Positions 1 through 9,718 of a DNA stretch of 64,000 bases are shown piece by piece. How positions within the stretch are numbered: the stretch's first letter is position 1; every line of letters begins with the position of its first letter. The translations under genes and the position numbers were made by a program. A model generated the notes under the pieces. It was given only the letters and a program-made list of their open reading frames with translations. It was not told the origin of the DNA and searched no databases. Origin of the DNA: Arcticibacterium sp964021845 (lineage in GTDB: Bacteria > Bacteroidota > Bacteroidia > Cytophagales > Spirosomataceae); the NCBI RefSeq assembly GCF_964021845.1, contig NZ_CAXHZC010000006.1, forward strand, positions 306,330 to 370,329. Direction: 5' to 3'.

Positions 1-588
1 TTTATTTGAAGAGAATAACTGAGGGAAAGTTTCCTTTAGAGTGGTCCTATTTGCATAAACATAACTCACTCCAGAAGGACATCTAACATTATCTTCTAAA
101 ACATAATATTCTCCATCATTATGTCTTATAATATCACTTCCATTAATATGGTTATATATACCACCAGGAGGTACAAAGCCTTTCATTTCTTTAAGAAAAT
201 TGACAGAGCTTTCTATCAATTCTCTAGGAACTATATTCTCTTTGAAAATTCGCTGCTCGTTATAAATGTCCTTAAGAAAAAGGTTTATCGCTTTGTTTCG
301 CTGCAAAATACCTGCTTCCAATCGCTCCCACTTTGAGGTGGTAATTAATCTTGGTACTAGGTCAAACGGAAATATCCTTTCCGTAGCCTGCATGTTTTCA
401 GAGTAGACTGCAAAGGTGATTCCTTTATTAAAAAAAACTTCTTTCGCTTCTTTCGCTAATTTAGCAAAAGTGGTGATGTCATAATTATCAAAATGATTTG
501 ATAATAATTCATAATGTTTTCTAACCGTTCCGTCCGACTCAAACATTTCATCATATACTTCACCTTCTGGGATATAAGAATTTATCAT
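1..588 (-). CDS. Circularly permuted ATP-grasp protein, N-terminal part (cut by window edge)
   Basis: Reading from the ATG at 588 to the window edge gives 196 open codons starting MINSYIPEGEVYDEMFESDG. The order of motifs is that of the circularly permuted ATP-grasp family (CP_ATPgrasp, former DUF404/DUF407): YDEMFESDG, then ERIFPFDLVPR, then WERLEAGILQR, FLKDIYNEQRI, PPGGIYNHINGSD and YYVLEDNVRCPSGVSYV. The family is around 480 residues, so more than half lies outside the window. These proteins are thought to be peptide or amide ligases and usually sit beside alpha-E and transglutaminase-like genes. Here the divergently transcribed neighbour is the transglutaminase/DUF2126 fusion, which fits that gene set. 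The specific substrate is unknown. Identification is from recognised motifs, not from a search. Confidence 0.88.
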   Translation of the reverse strand, partial: MINSYIPEGEVYDEMFESDGTVRKHYELLSNHFDNYDITTFAKLAKEAKEVFFNKGITFAVYSENMQATERIFPFDLVPRLITTSKWERLEAGILQRNKAINLFLKDIYNEQRIFKENIVPRELIESSVNFLKEMKGFVPPGGIYNHINGSDIIRHNDGEYYVLEDNVRCPSGVSYVYANRTTLKETFPQLFSSNK

Positions 589-979
589 AATCTATAATAT
601 TCGAAAATATTCCGTAAAATTGTTCTCCTTCGGAAATTTATTTGTCAATTGCGTACATAAATCAATTCCAGTATTTGCTATTTAACAAAAAAGCAAATGA
701 TTATTTCGACAACTTAGGTATAAAACGAGTGAAAATGCAAATAAATCAGAAAGTAATACAGTTAAAAAAAATGTATCACCTGAATAAACGAAGTTTAACT
801 CAAAAAGAACCATTTTTGATACGAAATAAATTCTTGGAAATTTACCACAAATAAGCTTTTGACAAATATGACCTTCATCACAGTTTAAGCACTAAATTGC
901 TTTGAAAGTATATTTTAAGCTAATTACAGTAATTATAAGAAACAAATACTCATATTCATAAATCAATAAAGTACAATAT
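589..979. other. Divergent intergenic region, no gene seen
   Basis: This 391-base AT-rich spacer separates the ATP-grasp gene (leftward) from the transglutaminase/DUF2126 gene (rightward) and should hold both promoters. I could not find a convincing TAnnTTTG box for either direction. A 70-codon reading frame from a TTG at 642 crosses it, but it has no recognisable protein signal and is Lys/Asn-rich as expected for random AT-rich DNA. Confidence 0.5.
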
Positions 980-3900
980 ATGTCCATAAGAGTAGCCATT
1001 CGTCATCAGATGCATTATGATTATGATAAGTTTATCAATGTGTCTCCTCAGGTCATAAGGTTAAAGCCTGCCGTTCATTCCAGAACGCCAATTCACTCCT
1101 ACTCTTTAAAGATTTCGCCAGAAAATCATTTCATCAATTGGCAACAAGATCCTTTTGGAAATTTCCAGGCTCGAGTAGTATTTCCTGAAAAAATCAAGAA
1201 CTTATATGTGGATGTAGAAGTGATTGCTGATTTAATTGTCATCAATCCATTTGACTTTTTTGTGGATGAATATGCAGAAAAGTTTCCATTCAAATATGAA
1301 GACCAACTTCAAAAAGAGCTTAGTCCTTACTTTGAAATTATAGAAGATGGGCCACTGCTTAAAGACTTTCTTGACACCAAGGCTCCAAAAGAACCCATGC
1401 AGATAGTCGACTTTCTAGTAGCGATAAATCAAGCTCTATATAATCAAGTAAATTATACCATCAGACTAGAAGCAGGTGTTCAAACCTGTGAAGACACCTT
1501 AGGCAAAGCTTTAGGCTCTTGTCGTGATAGTGCATGGGTTTTGGTTCAGATTTTCCGCCATTTAGGACTTGCCGCAAGGTTTGTTTCTGGTTACTTGGTT
1601 CAGCTTACTGCTGACGAAAAATCATTAGACGGCCCTTCCGGTCCTGAAGCAGACTTTACAGATTTGCACGCTTGGGCAGAAGTTTTTATTCCTGGTGCTG
1701 GCTGGGTAGGCTTAGACGCCACTTCAGGTCTTTTTGCAGGAGAAGGTCATATTCCTCTATCATGTACACCGTCTCCTGGAAGTGCTGCTCCAATCACAGG
1801 CTTACTAGATGCCTGCGAAACAACCTTTACTTTCAAAAATGAAGTCATAAGAATACACGAGGAGCCTAGAGTGACCAAGCCTTATTCTGAGCAGCAATGG
1901 CAAGATATTTTAGCCCTTGGCGACAATGTCGATGAGGATTTAGAAGCCATGGATGTTAGACTCACCATGGGTGGTGAACCAACATTTGTCTCTATTGATG
2001 ACATGGAAGGTGCCGAATGGAATATTTCTGCTGACGGCTCTCACAAAAGAAAATTAGCTCAAGAACTTACACTAAGAATTAGAGATAGTTTTGCTCCTAA
2101 GGGGATGCTTCATTTTGGTCAAGGAAAACTTTACCCGGGCGAATCTTTGCCAAGGTGGCAATATGGCTGTTTTTGGAGAAAAGATGGCTTCCCTATTTGG
2201 GAAAACTCTGCATTAATAGCTTCACCAGCAAAAAAAGGTACTAATACTAAGGAAGACGGAAAACTGTTTTTTGAAAAACTCGCAGAACTATTAAACATTG
2301 ACCAAAAGGCCATCCTCCCAGCTTATGAAGATGCCTTCTATTTTGCTTGGGAAGAAGATAAATTACCTTTAGACAAAGACCCATTAAAGCTTAATTTAAA
2401 AGATAGTGTAGAAAGAAGAACGCTTACAGAAAACTTAAACAAAGGCTTAAATGAGCCTTCTGGATATGTTTTACCTATAAGGTTTAACCGAAAAGATAAA
2501 CACTGGGAAAGCTGCAAATGGCCTTTCAGAAAGAAAAATCTTTTCTTAGTGCCAGGTAATTCTGCTATAGGATACCGATTGCCTTTAAACTCCCTTCCTG
2601 AGAAAAACATGGAAGAAGAGACTTACCCAAGAGACCCCTTTGCACCGCTTCCAAACCTTCAAGATTATGAAGCCAAATTAAAAGCTGGAAAAAGTAAAGC
2701 CTTAGCTACAAGAGAAGATATCTGTTTTAAAACAGCTATGTGTTTGGAGGTAAAAGATGGGAGAATTCAAATATTCTTACCTCCGCAAGATCTCTTAGAG
2801 CATTATTTAGAAATGGTAGCGGCCATCCATTTGGTAGCAAATGAGATGAACACGCCTGTCATTTTAGAGGGTTACGAACCATCAAGCGAAGGAAAACTTC
2901 ACAAGCTGATGGTTACGCCAGACCCTGGTGTGATAGAGGTAAACACACATCCATCTGCCTCTTGGAAAGAGTTAGTGAACACCACACTTAAACTTTATGA
3001 GCAGGCAAAACTATCGAGACTTGGCACAGAGAAGTTTATGATTGATGGTAGGCATACTGGAACGGGCGGAGGAAACCATATAACCATTGGCGGAGTTACA
3101 CCAATGGACAGCCCGTTGCTTAGAAAACCAAAATTGCTACAAAGCATCATTACCTACTGGCAGCACCACCCATCTCTTTCCTATCTTTTTAGTGGACCTT
3201 TTATAGGGCCAACCTCTCAAGCTCCAAGGGTAGATGAAGGCAGAGATGATGTACTTTATGAACTAGAAATAGCTTTTAGTCAAGTACCAAAAGAAGAGAA
3301 TCCTCCATTGTGGATTTCGGATAGACTTTTTAGGAATTTGCTTATCGATGTTACGGGTAATACCCATAGGGCAGAGCTTTGTATAGACAAACTCTACTCT
3401 CCTTATGGAACGGCAGGCAGACAGGGGATTTTAGAGTTTCGCGGTTTTGATATGCCGCCTCATGCTCATATGAGCCTTGCTCAAAACTTACTTATCAGAA
3501 CACTAATAGCACGCTTCTGGAAAAGTCCTTACGAGAAAAAATTAGTAAGGTGGGGTACAGAACTACATGACCAGTTTATGCTGGAGCATTACGTAAGGCA
3601 AGACCTCAATCATATCTTATCAGAGATTCAAGAGTCTGGCTATAAAATAGAACCTTCTTGGTTTGATGCCTTCATTGAGTTTAGATTCCCTGTTTTAGGT
3701 AGAGCACAGTTTGGTGACATCTCTCTAGAACTTAGGTGGGCTATTGAGCCATGGAATGTTTTGGGCGAAGAAGTTACTTCTCAAGGTACCGCAAGGTATG
3801 TAGATTCGTCTGTAGAGCGTGTCCAAGTGAAAGTTAACGGCTGGCATTCGGACCGATACATATTGGCATGTAATGAAACCAAAATACCACTGAGAGCTAC

Positions 3901-4297
3901 TGGTCAGAAAGGTCAATTTGTGGCTGGTGTACGTTATAAAGCATGGGCTCCGCCATCAGCCCTTCACCCAACCATAGGTGTAGACACCCCGCTACTTTTT
4001 GATATTGTTGACACTTGGAATAATAAATCTATTGGAGGTTTCACATACCATGTGGCTCATCCGGGAGGTCGTAATTATGATACTTTACCTGTGAATAGCA
4101 TGGAAGCCGAATCAAGGAGACATACAAGATTCTACAGCGAAGGACATACACAAGGCAGCGTAAAAACAGTTCAAGAGTATACGGCAGTAGGAAGATTCTT
4201 TGAAGAAAACAAAGAAACAAGAACAGTTATCATTCCAATGGAGGAAACCACCTCAAACCTTTCTACAACATTAGACTTGAGGAAAAGGAGGAAATAA
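980..4297 (+). CDS. Transglutaminase-like / DUF2126 amidoligase fusion protein
   Basis: This 1105-residue protein has a bacterial transglutaminase-like N-terminal beta domain (about 1-90). A transglutaminase core (about 150-260) follows, with the Cys-His-Asp triad visible as C181 in GSCRDSA, H230 in DLHAWAEVF and D246 in GLDATSG. From about residue 328 (LTMGGEPTFVSIDD) it continues as the DUF2126 domain, a COOH-NH2 ligase of the glutamine-synthetase fold. The length is typical of the fused family. Such proteins are predicted to make and trim amide-linked peptides together with CP-ATP-grasp and alpha-E proteins; the ATP-grasp partner is divergent at 1-588. No signal peptide is seen, so it is probably cytoplasmic. 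The ATG at 980 places the canonical family start (MSIRVAIRHQMHYDY) correctly. The natural product is unknown. Confidence 0.93.
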   Translation: MSIRVAIRHQMHYDYDKFINVSPQVIRLKPAVHSRTPIHSYSLKISPENHFINWQQDPFGNFQARVVFPEKIKNLYVDVEVIADLIVINPFDFFVDEYAEKFPFKYEDQLQKELSPYFEIIEDGPLLKDFLDTKAPKEPMQIVDFLVAINQALYNQVNYTIRLEAGVQTCEDTLGKALGSCRDSAWVLVQIFRHLGLAARFVSGYLVQLTADEKSLDGPSGPEADFTDLHAWAEVFIPGAGWVGLDATSGLFAGEGHIPLSCTPSPGSAAPITGLLDACETTFTFKNEVIRIHEEPRVTKPYSEQQWQDILALGDNVDEDLEAMDVRLTMGGEPTFVSIDDMEGAEWNISADGSHKRKLAQELTLRIRDSFAPKGMLHFGQGKLYPGESLPRWQYGCFWRKDGFPIWENSALIASPAKKGTNTKEDGKLFFEKLAELLNIDQKAILPAYEDAFYFAWEEDKLPLDKDPLKLNLKDSVERRTLTENLNKGLNEPSGYVLPIRFNRKDKHWESCKWPFRKKNLFLVPGNSAIGYRLPLNSLPEKNMEEETYPRDPFAPLPNLQDYEAKLKAGKSKALATREDICFKTAMCLEVKDGRIQIFLPPQDLLEHYLEMVAAIHLVANEMNTPVILEGYEPSSEGKLHKLMVTPDPGVIEVNTHPSASWKELVNTTLKLYEQAKLSRLGTEKFMIDGRHTGTGGGNHITIGGVTPMDSPLLRKPKLLQSIITYWQHHPSLSYLFSGPFIGPTSQAPRVDEGRDDVLYELEIAFSQVPKEENPPLWISDRLFRNLLIDVTGNTHRAELCIDKLYSPYGTAGRQGILEFRGFDMPPHAHMSLAQNLLIRTLIARFWKSPYEKKLVRWGTELHDQFMLEHYVRQDLNHILSEIQESGYKIEPSWFDAFIEFRFPVLGRAQFGDISLELRWAIEPWNVLGEEVTSQGTARYVDSSVERVQVKVNGWHSDRYILACNETKIPLRATGQKGQFVAGVRYKAWAPPSALHPTIGVDTPLLFDIVDTWNNKSIGGFTYHVAHPGGRNYDTLPVNSMEAESRRHTRFYSEGHTQGSVKTVQEYTAVGRFFEENKETRTVIIPMEETTSNLSTTLDLRKRRK

Positions 4298-4310
4298 CAG
4301 GCTTTGCCTT

Positions 4311-4769
4311 TTACCCTGGAATGAGAATATAAGTATTCATAGTACCACCAGTTTTAAAATTGGATTTAGTAGCGGAAATGTTGAGATTGGTTTCATTTGC
4401 CAACGAGATAGTAAACTCCAGTGTGCCTCCAGATTCTGAAGGAACGGGTTGAAGGTTTTCTAACACCAGTTTGGAATCATTTGAGGCTAATCTCCATTTG
4501 CCACTTATTTTGGTGCCTTCTATTTCTTCTAAAGAAAGAGTTCCATTTTTCTGCAAGTCCAATTTAAAGGCTGAATAACCAGGTTTAAGATTGCTATTGT
4601 CTCCTTTTGAGTATACACTGGCTCCATCTTCTTTCACTGAATTTGCCACCCATGTCTTGGCTATTTTATCAGATAGAGTTGTTTGATTGTTCCCTCCACC
4701 ATCATCCACATTATCTTTTTTACAAGAAAGTAGTACCGCAAAAACGAAGTATATGAATATCTTTTTCAT
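4311..4769 (-). CDS. Lipoprotein with lipocalin-like domain
   Basis: A 152-residue protein with a lipoprotein signal: a hydrophobic stretch ending in LLSCKKD, with the acylated Cys near residue 16, followed by a Gly/Asn/Asp-rich linker. The remainder has alternating beta-strand character with short phrases typical of Bacteroidota lipocalin-like lipoproteins: TWVANSVKEDGASVY, GTLSLEEIEGTKISGKWRL, and ILIPG at the end. It lies two bases downstream of the large exported ELWxxDGT-type protein gene on the same strand, so the two are probably co-transcribed. The function is unknown; a ligand-binding outer-membrane lipoprotein is the family-level guess. Confidence 0.7.
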   Translation of the reverse strand: MKKIFIYFVFAVLLSCKKDNVDDGGGNNQTTLSDKIAKTWVANSVKEDGASVYSKGDNSNLKPGYSAFKLDLQKNGTLSLEEIEGTKISGKWRLASNDSKLVLENLQPVPSESGGTLEFTISLANETNLNISATKSNFKTGGTMNTYILIPG

Positions 4770-4771
4770 GC

Positions 4772-7546
4772 CTATTTTAACATTACTTTTTTAGTTAATT
4801 GTTCATTTCCAGTGTTGGCTTCTAAGTACAATATTTGACTCGAAAATGATTTATTGATATAAAAACTATGATTATGAAATGTGTTTTCATCATCAGATTT
4901 CCAGCTTTCTAGAATGCGACCGTCCACTGTTCTTAGAACCAATTCCAGACCTTTCCGCTCTTTTAGTTTTATTTCAGCCGTAAGCCTTTCCGAAGTAGGG
5001 TTTGGGAAAACATTCATTTCCAACTTATCCGACACTAAAACTGGCTCAATCCCGACGGGGGTTAGAATGGTTACGGTTATGGTGTTTGATGTGGCGGTTT
5101 CACCACCTGAGGTTATTATTACAGAATAATTACCCGTCTCATTCGCTTCATAAGTGGAAGAAGTAGCACCTAGAATGTTCATGCCGTCTTTTTGCCATTG
5201 GTAGGTGTAGCCTGTGCCTGTAGATGCTGTTAAAGTGATGGTTTGAGGGGTGTAGGTGATGGTGGCTGGAGAGGACACTGTGGCGGTAAGGCCTCCATTA
5301 TTGCCACTTGAACCAACTGTGATTGTGTCTGAGCCAACACACCCCAAATTATCCGTTATTTCATATCTGTAAAGACCAAACTGATTATTTATAACTCGAG
5401 ATATTTCCCTCCCTTGCGGCGTTGGCCCAAAAACTCCCTGAAAAAGTTCAATATTTGCCTCATCTCTGAATAAAGAGTGGCTTTTATAATCGCCTATATC
5501 AGACAAATATCCTCCTGATGATGCACTAATTAAATCATAATATTTATCTCCATTATTAGCCGTAAATTCTTTCAAAGAGAGTTTGATATTGGGTGCATCG
5601 ACTTCAAAAGTAACCTCATTGGATTTAGACTCGCACTCTTTGTAATATACTTTACTGTAAAACGTACCGCTCTTATCAACAATTAAGGAGTCTATAGAGC
5701 CTGTGTTAATAAGCGTATCATTGCGATACCATTCTAAATTTACTTCTGGGTATTGACTCCAAAGGGAATAAATAGGAAGCCCTGTGCAAACCTCAGGTGA
5801 CTGAGAGCTGAGTGACCCAATAACATTATCACATATCTCAGTTTCCTTGTTGGGGTCAAAATAATACAGATTTTGGCTATTATCTCCAACGAATAGCCCA
5901 TACGGTCTTTTTTCGCCACTATTCAGAAGAACTCCTTTTCCTCTATTGCTAAATGCTCCAGCTTCAAAGTTTCTGTTATTAACCACTAGAAGTCTATCAT
6001 TTACAGCTTCAACATCACTAATGTTTACATGTTCGAGATTATAATTTATGCCTTCTCTTTGAAATCTTCTATCATAGTTGTCTGGCAAGTTTATTACTTT
6101 TTTGACTTCTGTAAAATCAGAATTAATTTCATAAAAATATTCGTAATCTGTAAAATAGTATTTGTCAGAAATTTTAAAGAAGTCAGAGTACCCACTCAAG
6201 CTATCTAAAAAAACTTTTGGCTTCAAGTCGCTACCATCAATGTAATGAACTGAGTAGTAATTTCTTCTTTCTTGAGATGAACCACCTTGCCTAACAAAGA
6301 AAAACATTTTATCATCAATAATTCGAGGGGTAGGTTGCGGTACTCGCCTATTGCCCAAATTCTCATCCCACCAACTTGCATAGTTTAAATAACTCGAGAT
6401 CTTGATAGCATCTGTTTCTAATCCATCACTCATAAAGAGATTAGTCAATCTGTCATTCTCACTATCCCGCTTAAAAAAGAAAAACTTATCTTTAAAAACC
6501 ATTGGAACGAAGGTAAAATTATAAGCTTTTTCAAGAGTGGTAGAGCCATTTTGCAAAACTAAAGTTTGACTTGTTTTTGTAAGAAAATCATCCTTATAAT
6601 TTGTGGCTTCAATATACAAGTCTTGTTTAAGTTTGTACGCCCTTCTAAACTCATCTCTGCCGTTTTCAGAGTTTACGTCAACTGCATCAGAAGTGAAAAT
6701 TTTAGTAGATGTAAGAGAATTTAAATCTATTTTCCATAATTCAATTTTGGTAGAATCCATTACATGTATTAGAGCCACAGAGTCATCAAAATAGCTCAAA
6801 ATATTATTAAAGGAACCAAACTCAAAAGGAATTGTAGTTTTTGATTCTTTTTCAATATCATAAAGGTAAAGTACAGGGTTTATTTTAAATTCATTGTCTA
6901 TGAATTCAAACCGATAGTACAATAATTTGTTATCCTTACTGTGATCCTGAAATATTTGTGTAAATATTGAAACGTTCTTGTCAAGTAATTGTGTATTATC
7001 TTTTTCTCCATTTATAATAAACGTTTGCGTTTCAGTTTCACCTGTTCGTACACTTTCAAATAATTTCCCGCCATACATTGTACCTAGATAAACATTTGTC
7101 CTTGATCCTAATTCTTGTTGAATTGGCAGGGCAAAAGTCCCTTCCTTTGTACCATCGGTTCTCCACAAATTATAAGTGTATTTTCCAGAAGACGAAGATT
7201 GTTTATAAAAAAAGGCAATCTCACCGTTAGTTTCTATGTCAATAGTCTGGTACTTATCTTCAAATTCTATTTCGGCAAGTTTTATTTGGTCTTGAAAGTC
7301 GGTTAGCTGTATTGCTCCGTCCTCTGTTCCGTCAGTTGATAATAAATAGCGATAATTCCTATCCTCAACTACGTAAAGAATCTTGTCTTTCAACTTAACA
7401 CCAAATGGCTCTACTACCTTTGATTTGTTTAACGTTGCACCAGCATCTCTTTGACTTTCAATTGGTAGAAACTCAATTACTTGTGCCTGACTATTTAAGA
7501 GCCAACATAGCCCTATAACTAAGGATAAAAATCTTCTCATCATCAA
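4772..7546 (-). CDS. Exported ELWxxDGT-type repeat protein with Ig-like segment and T9SS sorting domain
   Basis: This is a 924-residue secreted protein with a Sec signal peptide (hydrophobic core, cleavage after NSQAQ). The N-terminal half contains repeats resembling the ELWxxDGT family, for example YLLSTDGTEDGAIQL and LWRTDGTKEGTFALP. Near the C-terminus there is a PKD/Ig-like segment (TYQWQKDG, then YSVIITSGG). The last ~94 residues (from about 831, VGIEPVLVSDKLEMNVFPNP) form a type A C-terminal sorting domain of the type IX (Por) secretion system. It should therefore be exported through the outer membrane and anchored or released at the surface. The start is one of three consecutive Met codons; the first is used here. 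Substrate or binding partner is unknown. Confidence 0.85.
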   Translation of the reverse strand: MMMRRFLSLVIGLCWLLNSQAQVIEFLPIESQRDAGATLNKSKVVEPFGVKLKDKILYVVEDRNYRYLLSTDGTEDGAIQLTDFQDQIKLAEIEFEDKYQTIDIETNGEIAFFYKQSSSSGKYTYNLWRTDGTKEGTFALPIQQELGSRTNVYLGTMYGGKLFESVRTGETETQTFIINGEKDNTQLLDKNVSIFTQIFQDHSKDNKLLYYRFEFIDNEFKINPVLYLYDIEKESKTTIPFEFGSFNNILSYFDDSVALIHVMDSTKIELWKIDLNSLTSTKIFTSDAVDVNSENGRDEFRRAYKLKQDLYIEATNYKDDFLTKTSQTLVLQNGSTTLEKAYNFTFVPMVFKDKFFFFKRDSENDRLTNLFMSDGLETDAIKISSYLNYASWWDENLGNRRVPQPTPRIIDDKMFFFVRQGGSSQERRNYYSVHYIDGSDLKPKVFLDSLSGYSDFFKISDKYYFTDYEYFYEINSDFTEVKKVINLPDNYDRRFQREGINYNLEHVNISDVEAVNDRLLVVNNRNFEAGAFSNRGKGVLLNSGEKRPYGLFVGDNSQNLYYFDPNKETEICDNVIGSLSSQSPEVCTGLPIYSLWSQYPEVNLEWYRNDTLINTGSIDSLIVDKSGTFYSKVYYKECESKSNEVTFEVDAPNIKLSLKEFTANNGDKYYDLISASSGGYLSDIGDYKSHSLFRDEANIELFQGVFGPTPQGREISRVINNQFGLYRYEITDNLGCVGSDTITVGSSGNNGGLTATVSSPATITYTPQTITLTASTGTGYTYQWQKDGMNILGATSSTYEANETGNYSVIITSGGETATSNTITVTILTPVGIEPVLVSDKLEMNVFPNPTSERLTAEIKLKERKGLELVLRTVDGRILESWKSDDENTFHNHSFYINKSFSSQILYLEANTGNEQLTKKVMLK

Positions 7547-7576
7547 TAAAATTTAAATTCAACTCTTCGGTTTGGG

Positions 7577-9532
7577 TTAATTTAGATTCACACATGCCTT
7601 CACCTCCCCATTAAAAACAGACCCAGTATTTGCCATGAAGCCCGGCTGCAGTTCAATAGAATTAGTTGCCTCAAAGTTTACAATTGATACGGGTTCAATT
7701 TTATTTATAGCCGAAATTTGGGTCTTTGAAAGTATCTCATAAGTAGGGTCTGTGAATTGCAGAGGGTAGTCAGACAGTTGATTTTCTGACACGCTCTCGG
7801 TAGCAATAATTATAGACAAAGGTGTAAGCGGGGATACATTAGCACACCCATCAACAATACACTCTGCGTAGATATATTGGCTAGATTTAACACCAAAAAA
7901 AGTAGTTCGGTTGGGGTTAGTGCTCGTTTGTGAAGTAGCTGCTATATAATCGTAACCATCGGGGCGTTCGTAATATCTGGTTTGCCCCGTGCTGCAACCT
8001 GTGGATTCCATAGTAAGGTTATAAGAAGCATTTCCCACCAAGGGCGTACACCTCTTTATGGGCGAAGTAACTGTTAATACCGACGGTGGCGTTTCACATA
8101 TTTTCGCCCGCATTGCCCAAATATCTGAATACTCTGCTACCGCAAAAACGGCCCCTTGCCCATTTGGTAATGGGATTCCCTCAATCTCACGAACATTTTC
8201 AATGCTTTGTAGATTTACACCGCCAACAGGCTGCCCCAATGGCCCCCACATCTTTTCTCCGTTGGCATTAAGTTTATGAACTCGGTACCTATAACTATGA
8301 AAACCAAAGACTTGATAAAGTAGCAATACAGTTCCGTCATCTTGTTCAACTAGCGTACCTTCCGCACTATTAGTATCACCAGAGTTTAGTCTTTTACCTT
8401 TTAACCCAAAAGGAAGTAGGCCCATAGGAGTAATTTTTTGAACGGATAAGTAAGCGGTGTCAGAACTATTCATTGTAAAATCTGACCAAGTAGTCCAGAG
8501 ATTATTTGTGTTATCAACCGCTATTCTCGGATACCGCTGTGTACCTTCTTCCATATTAAGGTTAATCCCATCAATTCCCCAAAGTGGATTTCCATTTTCA
8601 TCAAATCGCTGAGCATAAATATCTACATTATCCGGATAGCCAGTATCATTTCGCCAATCTTGCCAAACTATGTAGTTTCCTTGAAGCTGTATGCCAGTTT
8701 GATCTTTTGAAGTAGTACATATAGGCTTACTGACATTCCATAATAATGAACCATCATTAGAATTAATTTTTTGGGCATAAATATTATATCCAAAAGGGCT
8801 AACATAGTTAACCCATGCAATATTTATATCTAGTGGACTGGATTCAGAGTAACTCATCTCAGCCTGAGCTCCCTGATTAAACCCTTGGGTTACTATAACT
8901 CCGTTTGGATCAAATAACTTAGACCCAGTATCTATGGAAATAGACTGAACTCTTAGGGATTCATTTTGAAAATTACTATCTCTTCTCCTGTAAGCTATTA
9001 ATAAATTATAACTAGAGTTTGTACTTAGTGCTTTGGGAACAAATGACGTAAAGCCATTACAATCTGCCACCTCTACTCCATTTGGCTGCCATAATATATT
9101 ACCATTTAAGTCTAATGATTGAGCATAAATTTTTGTTTTAGTATAATTATTAAATTCATCCCTATTATCTTTCCAGACAACTACTATCCTACTTTCATTT
9201 AAAGAATTCTTACAGAGTGTCAATTGTGGAAAGTCCTGTTCATGAGCAGCTCCACAGATTAATAATCCATTTGTTCCCCACTGAGGAATTCCTTCAGGGC
9301 TAAGTCTCTGAACATAAATATCAGCAAATTCAGGATCGTTTAAACTACCTCGCTGATCCATCCATGCCATAATGTAGCCTCCCTCACCATCACTAATGAT
9401 AGTAGCATTTTCCTGCCAACCAGAAGCATTACAAATTACAGTTGGCAATTCACCCGACCACTGTGCAAGCATTTCAAAACTAAAAAGAAAAAATATGAAA
9501 AAATGGCAAATATTTATACTTATTTTCTTCAT
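7577..9532 (-). CDS. Exported repeat protein with 3-coathanger stack-type C-terminus
   Basis: A 651-residue secreted protein with a clear signal peptide (ends EMLAQ). The body repeats a beta-propeller-like pattern around phrases such as GGYIMAWMDQRG, YVQRLSPEGIPQWGTNG, IVWQDWRND and YAQRFDENGNPLWG, the style of Bacteroidota propeller surface proteins. The last ~70 residues (NFEATNSIELQPGFMANTGSVF then EVKAC) match the 3-coathanger stack type of C-terminal domain and do not match a classical T9SS type A domain. It sits 30 bp upstream of the T9SS protein gene on the same strand. A surface or matrix role is likely, but no enzymatic motif is visible. Confidence 0.78.
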   Translation of the reverse strand: MKKISINICHFFIFFLFSFEMLAQWSGELPTVICNASGWQENATIISDGEGGYIMAWMDQRGSLNDPEFADIYVQRLSPEGIPQWGTNGLLICGAAHEQDFPQLTLCKNSLNESRIVVVWKDNRDEFNNYTKTKIYAQSLDLNGNILWQPNGVEVADCNGFTSFVPKALSTNSSYNLLIAYRRRDSNFQNESLRVQSISIDTGSKLFDPNGVIVTQGFNQGAQAEMSYSESSPLDINIAWVNYVSPFGYNIYAQKINSNDGSLLWNVSKPICTTSKDQTGIQLQGNYIVWQDWRNDTGYPDNVDIYAQRFDENGNPLWGIDGINLNMEEGTQRYPRIAVDNTNNLWTTWSDFTMNSSDTAYLSVQKITPMGLLPFGLKGKRLNSGDTNSAEGTLVEQDDGTVLLLYQVFGFHSYRYRVHKLNANGEKMWGPLGQPVGGVNLQSIENVREIEGIPLPNGQGAVFAVAEYSDIWAMRAKICETPPSVLTVTSPIKRCTPLVGNASYNLTMESTGCSTGQTRYYERPDGYDYIAATSQTSTNPNRTTFFGVKSSQYIYAECIVDGCANVSPLTPLSIIIATESVSENQLSDYPLQFTDPTYEILSKTQISAINKIEPVSIVNFEATNSIELQPGFMANTGSVFNGEVKACVNLN

Positions 9533-9692
9533 TACTGGGCTAGAGAAAATTGTTTGTCCTATTCTGAGAATACATATTTAGATTTTTTAAAATAGTCTTA
9601 CTCACTATTTCTGTCAAACAAAGTTTTCGCTTTCCCAAACCACCAAAATGCTTTAGGAAACAAAAAGCCATTAAAATCGAAAATCTAGTTTC

Positions 9693-9700
9693 TATCTTTG
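9693..9700 (+). promoter_or_regulatory. Bacteroidota -7 promoter box (TATCTTTG)
   Basis: TATCTTTG matches the TAnnTTTG consensus of the primary Bacteroidota sigma factor and lies 18 bases before the TTG start of the histidine kinase gene. The -33 element is weak. The implied 5' leader would be about a dozen bases. Confidence 0.55.
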
Positions 9701-9718
9701 GTGAGATAAATAGAAGCT

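Noticed and set aside
642..854. 70-codon frame in the divergent spacer, from TTG
   Set aside because: No recognisable protein features, Lys/Asn-rich composition expected of random AT-rich DNA, and no ribosome or promoter support.
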